Source of the DNA: Hydrangea macrophylla
Lineage: Eukaryota > Streptophyta > Magnoliopsida > Cornales > Hydrangeaceae
Direction of reading: 5' to 3'
DNA: 64,000 bases
Assembly: GCA_033977485.1 (NCBI GenBank)
Contig: CM066995.1
Span: 44,203,736-44,267,735 of the forward strand
Of the stretch, positions 12,345 through 23,965 are shown piece after piece. Position numbers and translations under genes: made by a program. Numbering within the stretch: the first letter of the stretch is position 1; every line of letters begins with the position of its first letter. The notes under the pieces were generated by a model. That model was not told the DNA's origin. It did not search any database and was given only the letters and a program-made list of their open reading frames with translations.

Positions 12345-12360
12345 AGGTTTGGGAGAGGTG
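12345..12360 (+). other. PPT-like tract after the extra ORF
   Basis: aggtttgggagaggtg resembles the tract adjoining the 3' LTR (15185-15197) and another at 13303-13316. Confidence 0.4.
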
Positions 12361-12589
12361 CTGCCCTAAATTTTATTAATATTAAAATTGTGTCGCATAA
12401 GTTGAAACATTACACTCATTCTTAATGCACGATGTCAATCACCAATAACGTCAATTTTGCTTTTTGATTTGTTAACAAAAACTAATTTAATTGTAGTTTG
12501 TGGTTAATTTTTGTTTCAGATTTATAACTTCAACAATCCATACAAATTACCTCTGTCCTCTATTCATATCTTCAAAACCAGTATTATGG

Positions 12590-13287
12590 ACCACCCTATC
12601 TCCACCATCTTCCCCTGATAGGAATTCTAGTGAGTCGAGTTGCCATTCTGATCATAGTACGTCAGCCGATGATATCTCGACTAGACCTAGAGTAGCTAAA
12701 CCCTATGGTCTAATTGACCCATGTTCATGGCGTCGTTGTTGTCCTCGCATTCCTATTCCTATGGGTTCTGATTCTTTAGACGACGAGGACAATCTATTTG
12801 GTGACGATCCCACTTTCATTGATGGACCTTACGGCACACCTTCGACTTCTTCCAAGTCCTCATCTTCTTTCGATTCGGACAATTCATCGACCGATTACGA
12901 TTATGTCGAGGAGGAGGTTGATCTTACCAATGCAGTTGCCACACCGTCAGATGTGACGTATCTGTATAGGGATTTACCCTATTATGTGCCCGACATTGTC
13001 AGACAATGATAGATCTTGATTGGTCACCGAAGGATATAGCCTCAATTTTTGCACCATACGACGGGCCAGAGGAGGATGAGGTAGACTTAGATCTAGAGAT
13101 GATCGAGGAGGAGGATGAGATAGAGTTATCCCCATTTAACCCCAAGGAGCATCAGGATTCGGAGCTGTTTGATACATATAGATGTGATGACACGCCACGT
13201 TCATCAGATGCTTTCCGAGGCATGGACGTACTGGTTATCTTCACCATGGAGTACATTCATGTCATTGTCATGTTCTCACTAGCATAG
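12590..13287 (+). pseudogene. Acidic Ser/Asp/Glu-rich ORF pair in element B
   Basis: Two abutting open stretches, about 12590-13009 and 13006-13287, read as one acidic protein with a frame change at the TGATAG junction. The first is Ser/Asp-rich (SSPDRNSSESS, SLDDEDNLFGDD, YDYVEEEVDL); the second is very acidic (PEEDEVDLDLEMIEEEDEIE). A splice-acceptor-like tttgtttcag lies at 12510-12519. No known domain recognised. Element D has a similarly placed acidic ORF (33905-34400), so this is probably a family feature. Confidence 0.4.
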
Positions 13288-13302
13288 GGACATGCTGTGA
13301 CT

Positions 13303-13316
13303 AGGTTTGGGGGAAG
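13303..13316 (+). other. PPT-like tract after the acidic ORF
   Basis: aggtttgggggaag is nearly identical to the tract before the 3' LTR, 16 bp after the acidic ORF stop. Confidence 0.45.
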
Positions 13317-15184
13317 TATTATGGATTCTTTGTTTAGTAGGAGTAGTTGTTTTATTTTGTTTCATTTATTTTCGTTTGTAAAAATTTCAATTCCTTTATT
13401 TTGTTTTATTTATTTTCGTTTGTTAATAGCTTTAGTAGTTAAGAATTTTCCTTGTTCAAATTCATTTCAAGTTTTCAATTCTTTTATTCATTGTGTAAAA
13501 AAAACAGAAAAGAATAAAATAATAGTAATAATAAAGTACGTTTTTTTATATACCATTCAACGTTTAAACTCTTTCTTGCTTGACTTGATTTCATTGAACC
13601 TTGGAGTGAAGGGAGTACATAATCCAATATCTACTAAAGTTATGAAGGCATGTCTTGAAAGTCGTATATCATTAGAATTATTGTTTTATATCTTGAACTT
13701 GCATAGTTACTTATGCACAGCACGTAATCTTGTGGATGCATGTTTATATTGAACTCTAATATAGTTTTGATTTCTAGATAGCAACATGGTGGAGACTGAA
13801 CCGGTGAGCTTTAGAGCCTTTCATCTTTGTTTAGGGGTTATAAATTTACTTTATCGAATCTCATTGACAAAGCGCATTATTTTGTTGTTTAGTCTCATTA
13901 TTTCTTTATTTTGATTGAAAGTCGAGTTAGTAGTATAATTACCATGTTTAATGAAATACAAATAAATTTCCCTTGATATCATAACATTGGAAGATCATGT
14001 GACCTTAGGAGATGATATTAGGCCATCCTTCTATCTAAACCCTTTTTGGCCTGTGACCTACCCACTACAATAATTTAATATCTTCGTTAGCCCCTTGAGC
14101 CTTTAAATAAGCCATTTTCTTTGTTCACCCATTATTCTAACCACTCCGATACTGAGTTCTGCCATATATAATATTACCTAACCCATGTCCAAGAGTGGTT
14201 GAAAATGGTTGTCCGTATAGTATTAATTGGGCTAATAACGACTAGTAGAAAGTAGAGTACTGAGTAGTGTGAAAAAAATGTGTGATATCTAAAAAAGTAT
14301 ATATCGGAAAGAGATCGAAAAGAAGAAAATAGTTGAATCTCTTGAGTTTGAAAAAAAAAAGGAGAAGACAAAGAATAAATAAGTAGTGAAAGTGAAATAA
14401 AGAGTCGTTGTAGTAAAAGCTCTGGTATTACATGTTACGGCCATTCATATCTACTTGAGGACTTTTTGAACCCCTTTACCTTTTTTTTCTAGCTGTAACC
14501 CTTGACCAAGTTTCGTCCTGAATTAAAGTCCTATTTGATCCCAAGGAAACATGATTTGAATATGGAAATGCTAGAAGAGGAGAATAAAACATGGTAGTGA
14601 TGATATTTACTTGACGTTCGATACCCTATTTGTGAGACCATTATTCTTTCATGTCATCCGTTGTTTTGTGTCGTATGCGAGTTTATTTGTGTTAAAAATG
14701 ATTATCTCCCTCATTTATACTCGAGTGATTACACTTGTTTCTGAGAAATTTCATTTTAGAGTGTGATTAACAACGTGAGACATGTAGTCGAAGCATTGCT
14801 GGAATAGTTATCCAAGTTGTATTTCAAGTTCATGATCAACGCGTATCTACTTGATTACCACTCACACACATGCGAGTTTTTGATATACTCTATTGATTGT
14901 TTCAATATATGTGTTCGAAATATTTTCATAATTTGGGTGAATATACGATTGAGAATGTTCAAATTTTAAATAAAATTTTCTTTTTACAAGTTAATAAAAA
15001 TGGTTGTGGGTGACTTGTTGACGAGAACCCTTACGAGACTTCACTCGTCCGACTAGGGACACTTAGAGGTTTAAAAGGCTTGTTGCACATGCCAAATGCA
15101 ATCACGATCTGTGCGACAATGGAGTAGGATTTTTATTTGTAGTTTTCTTTTTCTGTTCTTTTTGCTCAAGGACTAGCAAAATGT
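13317..15184 (+). other. Element B 3' non-coding region
   Basis: AT-rich, no credible ORF; open stretches here are low-complexity. About 15020-15112 holds a module (cgagac..cactcgtcc, ggcttgttgca, aaatgcaa) shared with element D at 39180-39275, suggesting a conserved 3' untranslated function. Confidence 0.6.
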
Positions 15185-15197
15185 AGGTTTGGGGGTG
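15185..15197 (+). other. Element B polypurine tract
   Basis: aggtttgggggtg lies directly against the 3' LTR start (TGATCGG), the expected place for plus-strand priming. Confidence 0.75.
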
Positions 15198-16475
15198 TGA
15201 TCGGTACTGAATAGTGCCTAATTACACGCCTTATTCCACATTTGTTAGCACTTATTATCTTGTTTTTGTATACTTACTTCGTTTCCATTTTCTGTCAGGT
15301 TTTATAAGAAAGCAAGAGTTTCAGGCTAAAAACAGTGTGAAAATAGAAGAAACCAAGAAGAAATAGACACCTCGCACACGCGACCCGCTCGCACGACCTA
15401 AAGGAAAAAGTTAATTTGCGTATTTTTAAGTGCTGAAGACCCCTACGTGAACGGAATTGCCTAATTGCATCCAGAGAGTGAAATATAGCTATTTTAGACG
15501 GATTAGGTTTACAAAAGCCTTCCTTATCCCTCTACAACTATATATAGATCATTCTAAATCAATTGTAGGGTTACACATTATAATATACAACTTTTAGAGG
15601 CAGCTTGGGAGAGGAAGAAAGGGAAGAAAAGATCTAGCTTGAAGGTCTCTAATGGCGACAATCGTATCCATTTTCATGTTTTCATCGATTATGCGCAACT
15701 AAACACCCATTCTAGGGTTTCAATGAAACCCGAAACCCTAGCTACGAAAAGGGGGATTCTGTGCTTTTTTTCTTTAGGATTTTATGTATTTGAATAGTGA
15801 TTGTATGTTTGAGGATTATGAATATATAATCGGATTTTCAATGTTAAATAATCAATAGTATTTGGGGTTTATTCTTGTCTTAGATTCCCTTGTATTTATT
15901 GAACCCAATATTCCTTGAATTCTGTGATTGATTGGAATATTTACATACAATGGTGCTTATGTGATTGCGATGTTTATATCTTTTATGATTCATGCTTAAG
16001 AAAGATGGGTTGTGCTACACCCTAGTTATAGGTAGACAATTCATGCCAACCGAAGATGAGTTATGCTTAGGTTAAACTAGTAATATCCTATTGTTGATAC
16101 TATCGAGCTAGTAGCTACGATAGATCTTAACTATCCAATCATAGATCTTAAAGTAGGAAGTATAGACTCCCAATACATGGTTAGTGGTGGATTTGTAATC
16201 CTAGATTTTATTCACTCATATTAAAGCAATCATAAATCTCGCGTTCGTTTACTTAGTTTTAATTTTAGTATCCTATTTCCATAATTTCATCATTTAGTAC
16301 ATAATAGTAGTTAAATCAACAATCAATCAAACTTCTGCTTTCTAGAACTAAAAAGATCTTGGTTTTATTAATTGAAGGACAAAAATAATCAGTCTCTGTG
16401 GGTTCGACCTTTACTTCCGCATTGTAAATCTTAGAAAGTAAAACATACTTTTATATCTTGATTTTGACGAGATTA
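15198..16475 (+). repeat. Element B 3' LTR
   Basis: 1278 bp, starts TGATCGGT and ends GAGATTA (final CA mutated to TA). Aligns with 4698-6004, with point differences and a deletion of about 36 bp in the GC-rich part of U3. TATA box at 15539-15546. Followed by the GTGGT duplication at 16476-16480. Confidence 0.9.
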
Positions 16476-16480
16476 GTGGT

Positions 16481-16957
16481 GGTAGTGGTGGCGGCAGCGT
16501 GGTTATTTTGGTGGCTTGATGATGGTGACGGGAAGAGAGGGAGAGAGTCTGAGACCTAAAATTCTTTTTTTTTTCTTCCTTTTTTTTGTCATGCACCTAC
16601 TGAATATATAAAGTAGATTTATTACCTTTTACGTCGCTTTTTTTTTATAAACTTCACACATTATTTACAAAATTACCACCGCGTTTTTTTTATGTAAGGT
16701 TTTACAAATTAACATAAAAAATTTCTTTTTTATATCAGTTTTTTTTTAAAAAAAAGACATAAATACTTTAATATTTATGTCACTTTTACAAAAAAATTAC
16801 ATAAATAATAAAGTATGTATGTCACTTTCTTAAAACCAGCATAAATACTCAAAAAGCGACATAAAAAGCACACGCGAGAAATAATTATGTCGCTCGAAAT
16901 CAAAGTGACATAAATATAATTTTAAAAGTGACATAAATAACGTTTTTTCTTGTAGTG
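16481..16957. mobile_element. CACTA (En/Spm)-like element end
   Basis: Ends at 16957 with ttttcttgtagtg, the reverse complement of CACTACAAGAAAA, the usual En/Spm inverted-repeat start. Inside are many copies of a gtgacataaata-type motif in both orientations (about 16755-16940), matching the subterminal repeats of CACTA elements. The other end was not found in the window. The element interrupts copia LTR G: F-family LTR sequence resumes at 16958. Element B lies at its left; whether B sits inside it depends on the missing end. Confidence 0.7.
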
Positions 16958-17844
16958 TCTTGTTGATAGGTAGTTATCAACATGTTTGGTAATCTTGAGA
17001 GGTGAATGGGACTCAAGGAATATAAGAAGTAATCATGATTTAGGTTGATAGTAACAGTTTATTTGACTACCTAAATATGATTATGATTGCTGACGGTAAA
17101 GGGGCATTAGTACACTATATAAGTCTAGTAATCGCTTCAGATATGTTCTTTTACGTTGGAGTGTAGTTATCATTTTGTAGTGGAGTTAACATTAACTAAT
17201 CAGTTGGTTAATTTGCTGAGTAAAGAGTTTGATCATGGGGATTAACAACTGGCCTGAGCCAACAATAATGAACCTAGGAGATCCTACTCTTAGCTTTGCG
17301 AGAATGCTTGGAAAGACATATGAGGATGTTGGACCAATCGTTTAAAATTGTTTCAATTGATTAAAAGTTCGAACGATCGAAAGTTTTTCGAATCGATTGA
17401 ACTCTTACTCAGTTCGATTGATCAAACTTGTTTCGATCGATCGAACAACGAAAGTGTTTCGATCAATCGAAACTTAAAGTCGGTTTGGAAATATGTAAAT
17501 AGGGCAGTTGTGTACAGAATAGAAGTGAACTTCATTTTTGTTATTCCACCACTACAAAAACTGTTTTAGGGTTTCCCAAGCCTTCTTAATCTCTCTATTA
17601 GGGTTCCCACCAACCCTAGTCTATACGGGAGCATTCAAGGATACATAAGAGTGAAGATTTCCTGGAGGAAGTTACTGCACACTAAAGGAAGAAGTTAAAG
17701 TTAGAATTGGGTTCAAGACCATAAGGTAATACTCTTGTCCCCTCTTCCCATGAATCTATTTCAGGCTACTAATGAAAGTTTTTCAACTATGTTCTTCTGC
17801 TGTGCATATAATTAAGTTTTCGAAACTTGATTTTTTTTCCTTCA
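16958..17844 (+). repeat. Copia fragment G: 5'-truncated LTR of the F family
   Basis: Aligns with the reverse complement of the element F LTR (about 56970 back to 55893), for example ttatcaacatgtttggtaat and gtcttgttgata. It starts at the CACTA end and finishes in ttttttttccttca, matching F's LTR end. It contains a TTCGATCGATCGAA-type cluster at 17360-17475, then a mutated TATA box (tatgtaaatagggcag) near 17492. It lacks the MITE present in F's left LTR. Confidence 0.85.
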
Positions 17845-17846
17845 AT

Positions 17847-17858
17847 TGGTATCAGAGC
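17847..17858 (+). other. Primer-binding site of copia fragment G
   Basis: tggtatcagagc, complementary to the 3' end of plant initiator tRNA-Met, starts 2 bp after the LTR end. Confidence 0.9.
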
Positions 17859-19175
17859 CCTGCTTATTTGGATCTATAGATGCGTTTTAGGAACAATAGT
17901 TTTGATTTGTATGTTGATTCTAGAACAATTTTTGAAACTACATTGTCACAGATCTGTTCTCTGTAGCGTTTTTGCAATAGAAAACAAATCTGCGATTGCA
18001 TTGGATGCATGGTAGTTTTGATCGATTGAAAGTGTTTCGATCGATTGAAACTATGCTAGTTTGATCGATTGAGACTGTTTCGATCGATCGAAGGTACGCT
18101 AAGTTCGATCGATCAAACTTGTTTCGATCGATTGAAAGCTGTGTAGTTCGATCGATTGATCTTAGTTCGATCGATTGAAAAGGTTTCTCTTTCCAGAAGT
18201 TTTCACAGTTTTAGAAGTTTTTAAAAATTATCTACTTTAATGTTTTACACTATTCTGGAAAATTTTAAATCGATTTGTGAAATTTCTAGTTCAATCGATT
18301 GAACTTAGTTTTATCGATCGAACTAGTTCGATCGATTAAAGCTACTTCAATCGATCGAAATCTGACAGAGATCTAGAGATGTTGTTTTAAAGTTCTGATT
18401 AATTCTATGAGGTGTTTATGGAATATGGGAATCAATTAGGAGTTCCAATGGATATATATATTTTGTTAAATATGCGTGGATATGTGTATGTCTAACCCTT
18501 TTGCAGCTAGTTAGACCACTGTTCCATGGCAACAAAACTTTGTATTGGTTGTAATTTGTGATTGGTGTAATATTATTTTTGGTTTGGTTAATTTTTTAAG
18601 GCATATGTAAAGGGCGCTATGACTTCAATCCTACGAAAAGGAAAGTCGCACCGGTTTCACTAGCCTTTTTATTATAAATTGCTATTTCCTTTTCTTGAAA
18701 AATTATAAGCTTTGAAAGAAGAGTAAGGTTTTTGTAATAGAATAGGGAATCCATGAAGATGGAGGAGCAAGCCATTGTCCATGAATATGGAGCTGGAGGC
18801 AATCAAATTAAGAAGAAGGTTCTATGGAGATAGAGCCATGGGAGATAAAGGTATCTTGGTTGCTTTTATTTCAATTTTAGTTTTTTGTTTATGTGCTTAG
18901 TTGTGATTGAGATTTTTTTTATTGTTATTGCTTGCATACACATAAATTAAGTTTTTCTAAATAAAAATAAAAACTGTTTCAACACATTAGTAAACATTGG
19001 ATATTTATGGGCAATGTGAAGAAACGATTTTTCCAAAAGCAAAATTATTAAATATTAAATCTAGTGGGAGAGGTCTTATTTATAACACTCACGATCTTCC
19101 ATTAACGGTTCACTATAAGATTAGTTGAGTACTCTGTGTCACCAATCCATGGGTGATCATTCCATACGGAGGGTA
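17859..19175 (+). mobile_element. Copia fragment G leader (F family)
   Basis: Untranslated leader homologous to element F's 61990-63293 (reverse strand). It includes a dense TTCGATCGATCGAA-type array (18015-18365) and a decayed copy of F's small leader ORF (from about 18732). Homology ends at 19175 where the TGTGGACAC edge of LTR X begins. No gag or pol remains in the window. Confidence 0.8.
18015..18365. repeat. Array of degenerate TTCGATCGATCGAA palindromes (G leader)
   Basis: About ten copies of TTYRATYRATYRAA-type 14-mers separated by short unrelated spacers. Variants mostly replace CG with TG or CA. Confidence 0.85.
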
Positions 19176-19719
19176 TGTGGACACACGGAATTAATTTTTC
19201 TTTTGCTTTGAAATTGATTTGAAAAAGGTAACAAAGGTCTGTTTAAAACAGATACAGAGTCGCCACTTGGTCTTTAAGGTACCAAGAAACCTAATTTTGA
19301 CTCAACCAAACGGATAAAGGGCACCGGCCCTTTATAACCAAAGAACTGGGCTCGGGGTTTTGGTACGAGAGAGGAAGGAGCCTTTGTCATGACTAAAACA
19401 CCCTCAATTCGCCCCGTCTCTCGTCGGGCCTCAATTAGCATCCAAATAATCATCTTATACTATGTTTGGTTCAACAGTTAATACTATGATAGTATATTAC
19501 ATCTCATAAGACACTTGAAATGGAAGATCAAAAGATAAGATATCATTCGTAAGATCTAAGCCAAGTATCACACAATGCAAAAGTGAAAGATCACACAAAC
19601 AAACCTAGGAAAAATCGTCGAATCACATATTAAGTAATCAAATTTTCCTAGTCTAGAAGGGGGATATGAATTGTTCTTGAAACAAATAATCAAAGAAATC
19701 AAAAATATGCTTGAAGACC
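19176..19719 (-). repeat. LTR X (Tat/Ogre-like), left part
   Basis: Starts TGTGGACAC directly after copia leader G and shares with element E's LTR the layout gccactt...gg, aggaagg-gcc, gactaaaacaccc, and cgccccgtctc / cctctcatcc. It is therefore a diverged relative, oriented like E. It is broken at 19715-19719 by E, and the rest should continue from 54440. No PBS precedes it because G is there, so it would be a 3' LTR or solo LTR. Confidence 0.6.
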
Positions 19720-22366
19720 TGTGGATATTGCAATTTTCTCTTACCCACAGCTTTTGCATTTAAAATCTTTTCAATATTTAAGTAAAAAAAATGAGTTGCC
19801 ACTTAATTTTTAAAGGGAAAATTAGGAAAACCATTTTAAAGCAAACTGATCTTTTGGAAACCAGAGATTTCTAGATACGGGGATTATGGAATGAGAGGGG
19901 AAGCAGCCCGACGGACTAAAACACCCCCTCTCATCCTATCTCGCGATATGCCTCTACTCAACATCCTTTTAATCGAATTAAAAATCTAAGTATGCCCTCA
20001 ACTAATACATATGTATAAATATACATTACAAAAGTAAGTCTAAAGGGTGCAAGATTGAAAATGATAAAATATCATTCAAAACCAAATAAGTGATTAGCAA
20101 GCAATATGACATGTAAGGGTACAAGAGAACTTACCCGAGATCCAGCTGCGATTTTGAAATATGCCATGCATACAAGAAGTAGAAATCCTAATAAAAAGTC
20201 TCTAATCACATGTATACACATAAGGTAAATCTGAATTCTAAGGTGTCGCGCATGAAGTTGAAAATCAATTAAATTAAGAAATAATTAATCCTAAGAAGGG
20301 TAAAGAGATCATACCTCATCGGCGCTACAAAACAAGGGTTAGTCCGCATGTTTTAGAAAGGATATATAATATCAAATAACCACCCTAAAATGTCTAGCTT
20401 AATTCTATCAAGTAGAAGAAGTGGCACAATTATGAATTCTAATACCAATCTATATGGATGAATGTGTATGATTACATAGATATGAACAAGAATGAGCTAT
20501 TGGATTATTCCTTGATTTGGACCATTTAACCTCTATATTTAAGCTTAACTAATCATTGTTAAAGCATGTTCTAAGCCCTAGGTCATGGAAAGATCATATG
20601 AGCCATTATTTGCAAAGTATACCAAATCTGTCCAGAGTTTCTGAAAATTACAGAGAACAAGTCAAGGCTTTGAAAATTTGAAAAGCATAGATCCCATGGT
20701 TTTATGTCAATGATTTTTGGACACAAGATGCCTCTGTAAGTCTAGTTCCCAACCTAAAAAGAAAAATCAAAGATCAACGGTTCAATCTCTGGGAATTAGA
20801 CAAACACTAGGCATCACTCAGAAATTTACCACCCTCTATTCAGAGATTTTGTACGATTTTTTAAAAATAGTGAAAAAATCATAAACACTTTGATATTTTT
20901 AGTGTATCTTCTTAACACATTAAACTACCTAAAAAAATTTATTTGAGGCCAAGAATATTTGATTAAGGCTCTGATTTGTTTATTTCAAAGATGTGTTACT
21001 ATTCTGAAATTCTGGACAGATTGTTGTTGTTCCACAAAACTCAGGACCAACCCACTTTAAGCATGAAATCTCCTTAAAACAATAATCACAGTGATAGAAT
21101 GAGTTATTGACACTTTCCAGTTGGTTTCATTCGATTCCAACAGCTCATTATTTAACTAAAAATCTTTGATGAAAAGCCGTTGGGTGAATTCGCTGCACCT
21201 TTGCCAAATATGCCTTTTACTTGCTAACTCCAACTACCAAGCCATTAAGTTTGGCTTAACTAAAACTACTTCTCCTACCATTTGATGGTCATTGGAGGTT
21301 AATAACACCTATACTTGATAGATTTCAATGAAGCATGGAGAAGCTTCATGAAATCTTATGATAAAAAGCTCAAATCATGGAGATAAACATGCTAAGTATC
21401 AACTCTAATCTTCTTGTAAACCATGAACTTACAAGGAGGCTAGAAGATTCCAAGTCAAGAGATTCAAGTAAGACATTGAATGTCTCATGAATTCCAAGAG
21501 ATGAATGTAATCAAAAAGTATAGTCCCAAAATTCAAAAATGACCTAAATTAACATGTATTTAAAGAATAATTAGTCTAGTGTCTACCTCTAAATATCCTC
21601 AACTTAGTGATCTTGAACAATTTCCACAAGTTAATCAAGCTCTTCAACTCTAACTCACACACAACTTCTTCTTTTAAGCTACAAAAGTGACTCTCGAGTA
21701 TATTTAGAAAATTCTTTAGGGGTTTAGGAGAGGGAGAATCAAGATAAGGTTGGAAGATTAAAGTAAAACATCCTCTCTTGTAATGGGAAATTCACCCTTT
21801 TTATATAGGCAATTTTTAAGAGGGTATTTAAGTCATTTCATAGCAAAAACTCTAATCCCGTATGTCCTTTTGTAGGTACAGAACGTGCTGTATTACAGCT
21901 ATGTGCTGGAAAATGGAGCACTCACTAGAGATGGAAACAGCACTTGGTTAGTGCCGGGACGGCACTTGATGAAAGCCGTTGCAGCATTCATTGACTGCCG
22001 CAACGGCATTCAGTGAATGTCGCGGACAACTCTAGGGATTGCCATTTCTTAAATTTTGCAGCGCTTGAAGTAAATTAGCTGCAGTCACTGACTGCCGTTA
22101 CGGCATTCACTGAACGCCGATCTGGCAATCAGCGAGTGCTACTCCAACAACTCGTGACTGCTGCAGATCCTTCCATGTGCCGCATTCGTCGAGTTCCCTT
22201 TTCCTTCCTTTTCCTTTCTTCCTCTTTCTTTTGTTTCGGGTTGAGGAGTCTTTAAAAGAGCTTGAATCACCTTTGGAAACCCTAGATTAGTCGAACATTG
22301 TCATCATCAAATTTAGAGGCAACACTCCCCTTAATTCGATGTTTGGTCAAAATCGAGATGTCTACA
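19720..22366 (-). repeat. Element E 3' LTR (left)
   Basis: 2647 bp, plus-strand edges TGTGGATAT and GTCTACA. Aligns along its length with 51795-54434. It carries the GCCG-type palindrome cluster (21910-22190) and a minus-strand TATA box at 21799-21809. Left flank AGACC (19715-19719). Confidence 0.92.
21910..22190. repeat. Cluster of cggcattcactgaatgccg-type palindromes (E left LTR)
   Basis: Repeated variants of tgccg / cggca around cac-t(g/c)a-tg half-sites, such as cggcattcagtgaatg and cggcattcactgaacgccg. The cluster lies upstream of the minus-strand TATA box in U3. Counterparts: 54005-54260, 23830-23965 and 41885-42015. Confidence 0.75.
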
Positions 22367-22383
22367 GTTTGCCCCTCTTCGAT
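22367..22383 (-). other. Element E polypurine tract
   Basis: On the minus strand a gaagaggggcaaac tract directly adjoins the TGTAGACA start of the 3' LTR. Confidence 0.7.
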
Positions 22384-23034
22384 GGAGCTTGTGAAGCAAC
22401 GCGTATCACAAGTGAACGTCGAAGCCTGTGTGAAGACAAGCCTTTGACTAGATTGTAGAATTTAGGTAAAACATAGTGTGTTGCAAAAGAAAGACAAGCG
22501 TGCAGCGAAGTTCATGCTGGTCGTGCTCAGTGATAAGCTGCCTACGTATCCACTCAGGAATCAGACCAAGACGTCATTTGGACAAGGGCAAATACGCGCA
22601 AACACAAGTAGTCACACGGATGAATGCACCTATCTTGTCGTGATGTGCGTGTTCATGCAATGATGACTGTTAATGCAACTTCTTCTAAAACGTGCGATCC
22701 CTGACGGATCTAGATGCAATCCAATGCCTTATGCTACTAAATGATCATGTTTACTCAAACTTAGGGAGGGATCACTCTTTAGAATTCAGAATTTCTACAA
22801 TCATCGAGTTAATTCTCTTCAAGATATACGGCCGTCTCTTGGCCGAAAAGACAAATGCAATTGAATGAGACGGCCATGAGACGGCCATATATACCAACGT
22901 ATGTTTTCTCATGAAAATTCGCAGCCCGCTTGGCCCTGTTGGGTATGTTTGCTCGATTTCCTGTGTTTACTACATAACGTATGATGCATATGCGGCAACC
23001 AAAGAAAATTCTCAAAGATTGGCCAACGCAAATC
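22384..23034. other. Element E non-coding region near the 3' LTR
   Basis: No credible ORF. It contains a ctgcctacgtatccactcagg phrase that recurs in variant form near the pol end (about 43765-43800) and looks typical of Tat-type internal regions. Nothing else recognised. Confidence 0.4.
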
Positions 23035-23400
23035 TGTTTCATTCTCAAAATTATGATCATTATAAATCTGTTACGAGGATCGAAAATCTAAATCCATTAT
23101 ATTCCCAAAAGTAGGGTCAATGCAAATCTATTGCGAGGACTGAGAATGTAAATTTGTTACATTCTCAAGATTTTGATCATTGTAAATCCGTTACGAGGAT
23201 CGAGAATATAAATCAGTTATATTCCCAAAAGCGGGGTCAACGCAAATCTGTTGCGAGGACCGAGAATGCAAAACTATTACATCTCAAAATTATGATCATC
23301 ATAAATTCATTACGAGGATCGAGAATATAAATCTATTATATTCCCAAAAGCGGGGTCAACGTAAATCTGTTGCGAGGACCGAGAATACAAATCAATTTTC
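23035..23400. repeat. 120-bp tandem repeat, three copies
   Basis: The ttatgatcat..gttacgaggatcgagaat unit starts at about 23051, 23171 and 23290, a period of 119-120 bp. Inside each copy are two half-units (gttacgaggatcg and gttgcgaggaccg), so the basic period is about 60 bp. It lies in E between the 3' LTR and the antisense gene. Confidence 0.85.
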
Positions 23401-23829
23401 ATTCTCAAGATAAGTCAAAATTGGCTTAATTCAATTCAAGAATTCCTAAGATCTAGGAGTTAATCATATTCAGATTATTTTGGAGTCAAATGGACTCAAA
23501 TCCTTTTAATTTTTCAAAATCAGGAGTCGAACAGACTCAAATTCAAATTCCATAGTCAAGCAGACTCAAATCCTTTCAATTTAGGATCAAAGAGTTCACA
23601 ACTTCTGAAAACAGGGGTCTAATCGCCCCAGGTCAATTTAAATTCCAAAATTGGGAGTTAATTTGTCCTAGAATGAATATACTTTTAAAATTTGGGAGTC
23701 GGTTGGCCTCGGAAATCCTTTCGGGGGAAAGGGGGCGAAAACAGGTAAACTCTGGGGGTTTGAATCTGAATCTCGGGACCCAATTTGGAATTTTTTTTGG
23801 GGTGGGGGGGAACCAAAGGCTTTGTAACC

Positions 23830-23965
23830 GCCTCAAACGCGGCACATGCTTAATACTGAGGCAGTCTGTGACTGTCGTGCAGCACTCGCGGAATGCAGCT
23901 GCGGGACTCAGCAAGTGCCGCACGGTAGTCCTTCAACTGTCGTGCACATTTTTTAAGTGTCGCGT
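23830..23965. repeat. GCCG-type palindrome cluster upstream of the PMD gene
   Basis: Copies such as gcagcactcgcggaatgcagc and actcagcaagtgccgc resemble the motif cluster in E's LTRs. It lies 230-360 bp upstream of the ATG at 24194. No strong TATA box was seen between. Confidence 0.6.

Larger units (their letters stand above)
4698..16475 (+). mobile_element. Athila-like gypsy element B (internally deleted)
   Basis: LTR retrotransposon of 11.8 kb with two recognisable LTRs (4698-6004 and 15198-16475), TG start, CA (or mutated TA) end and matching GTGGT duplications. Pol order is RT, RNase H, integrase, so it is Ty3/gypsy. The U5 phrase (about 5918-5950), the post-pol hairpin and long extra coding blocks after pol point to the Athila group. 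There is no PBS, gag or protease: RT-upstream coding sequence begins within a few bases of the 5' LTR end. Since the element is flanked by a TSD, that loss probably happened after insertion. 6.5 kb separate the end of pol from the 3' LTR. Confidence 0.85.

Noticed and set aside
13297..13752. 151-codon ORF as a gene
   Set aside because: T-rich low-complexity composition, located after a PPT-like tract in non-coding DNA of element B.
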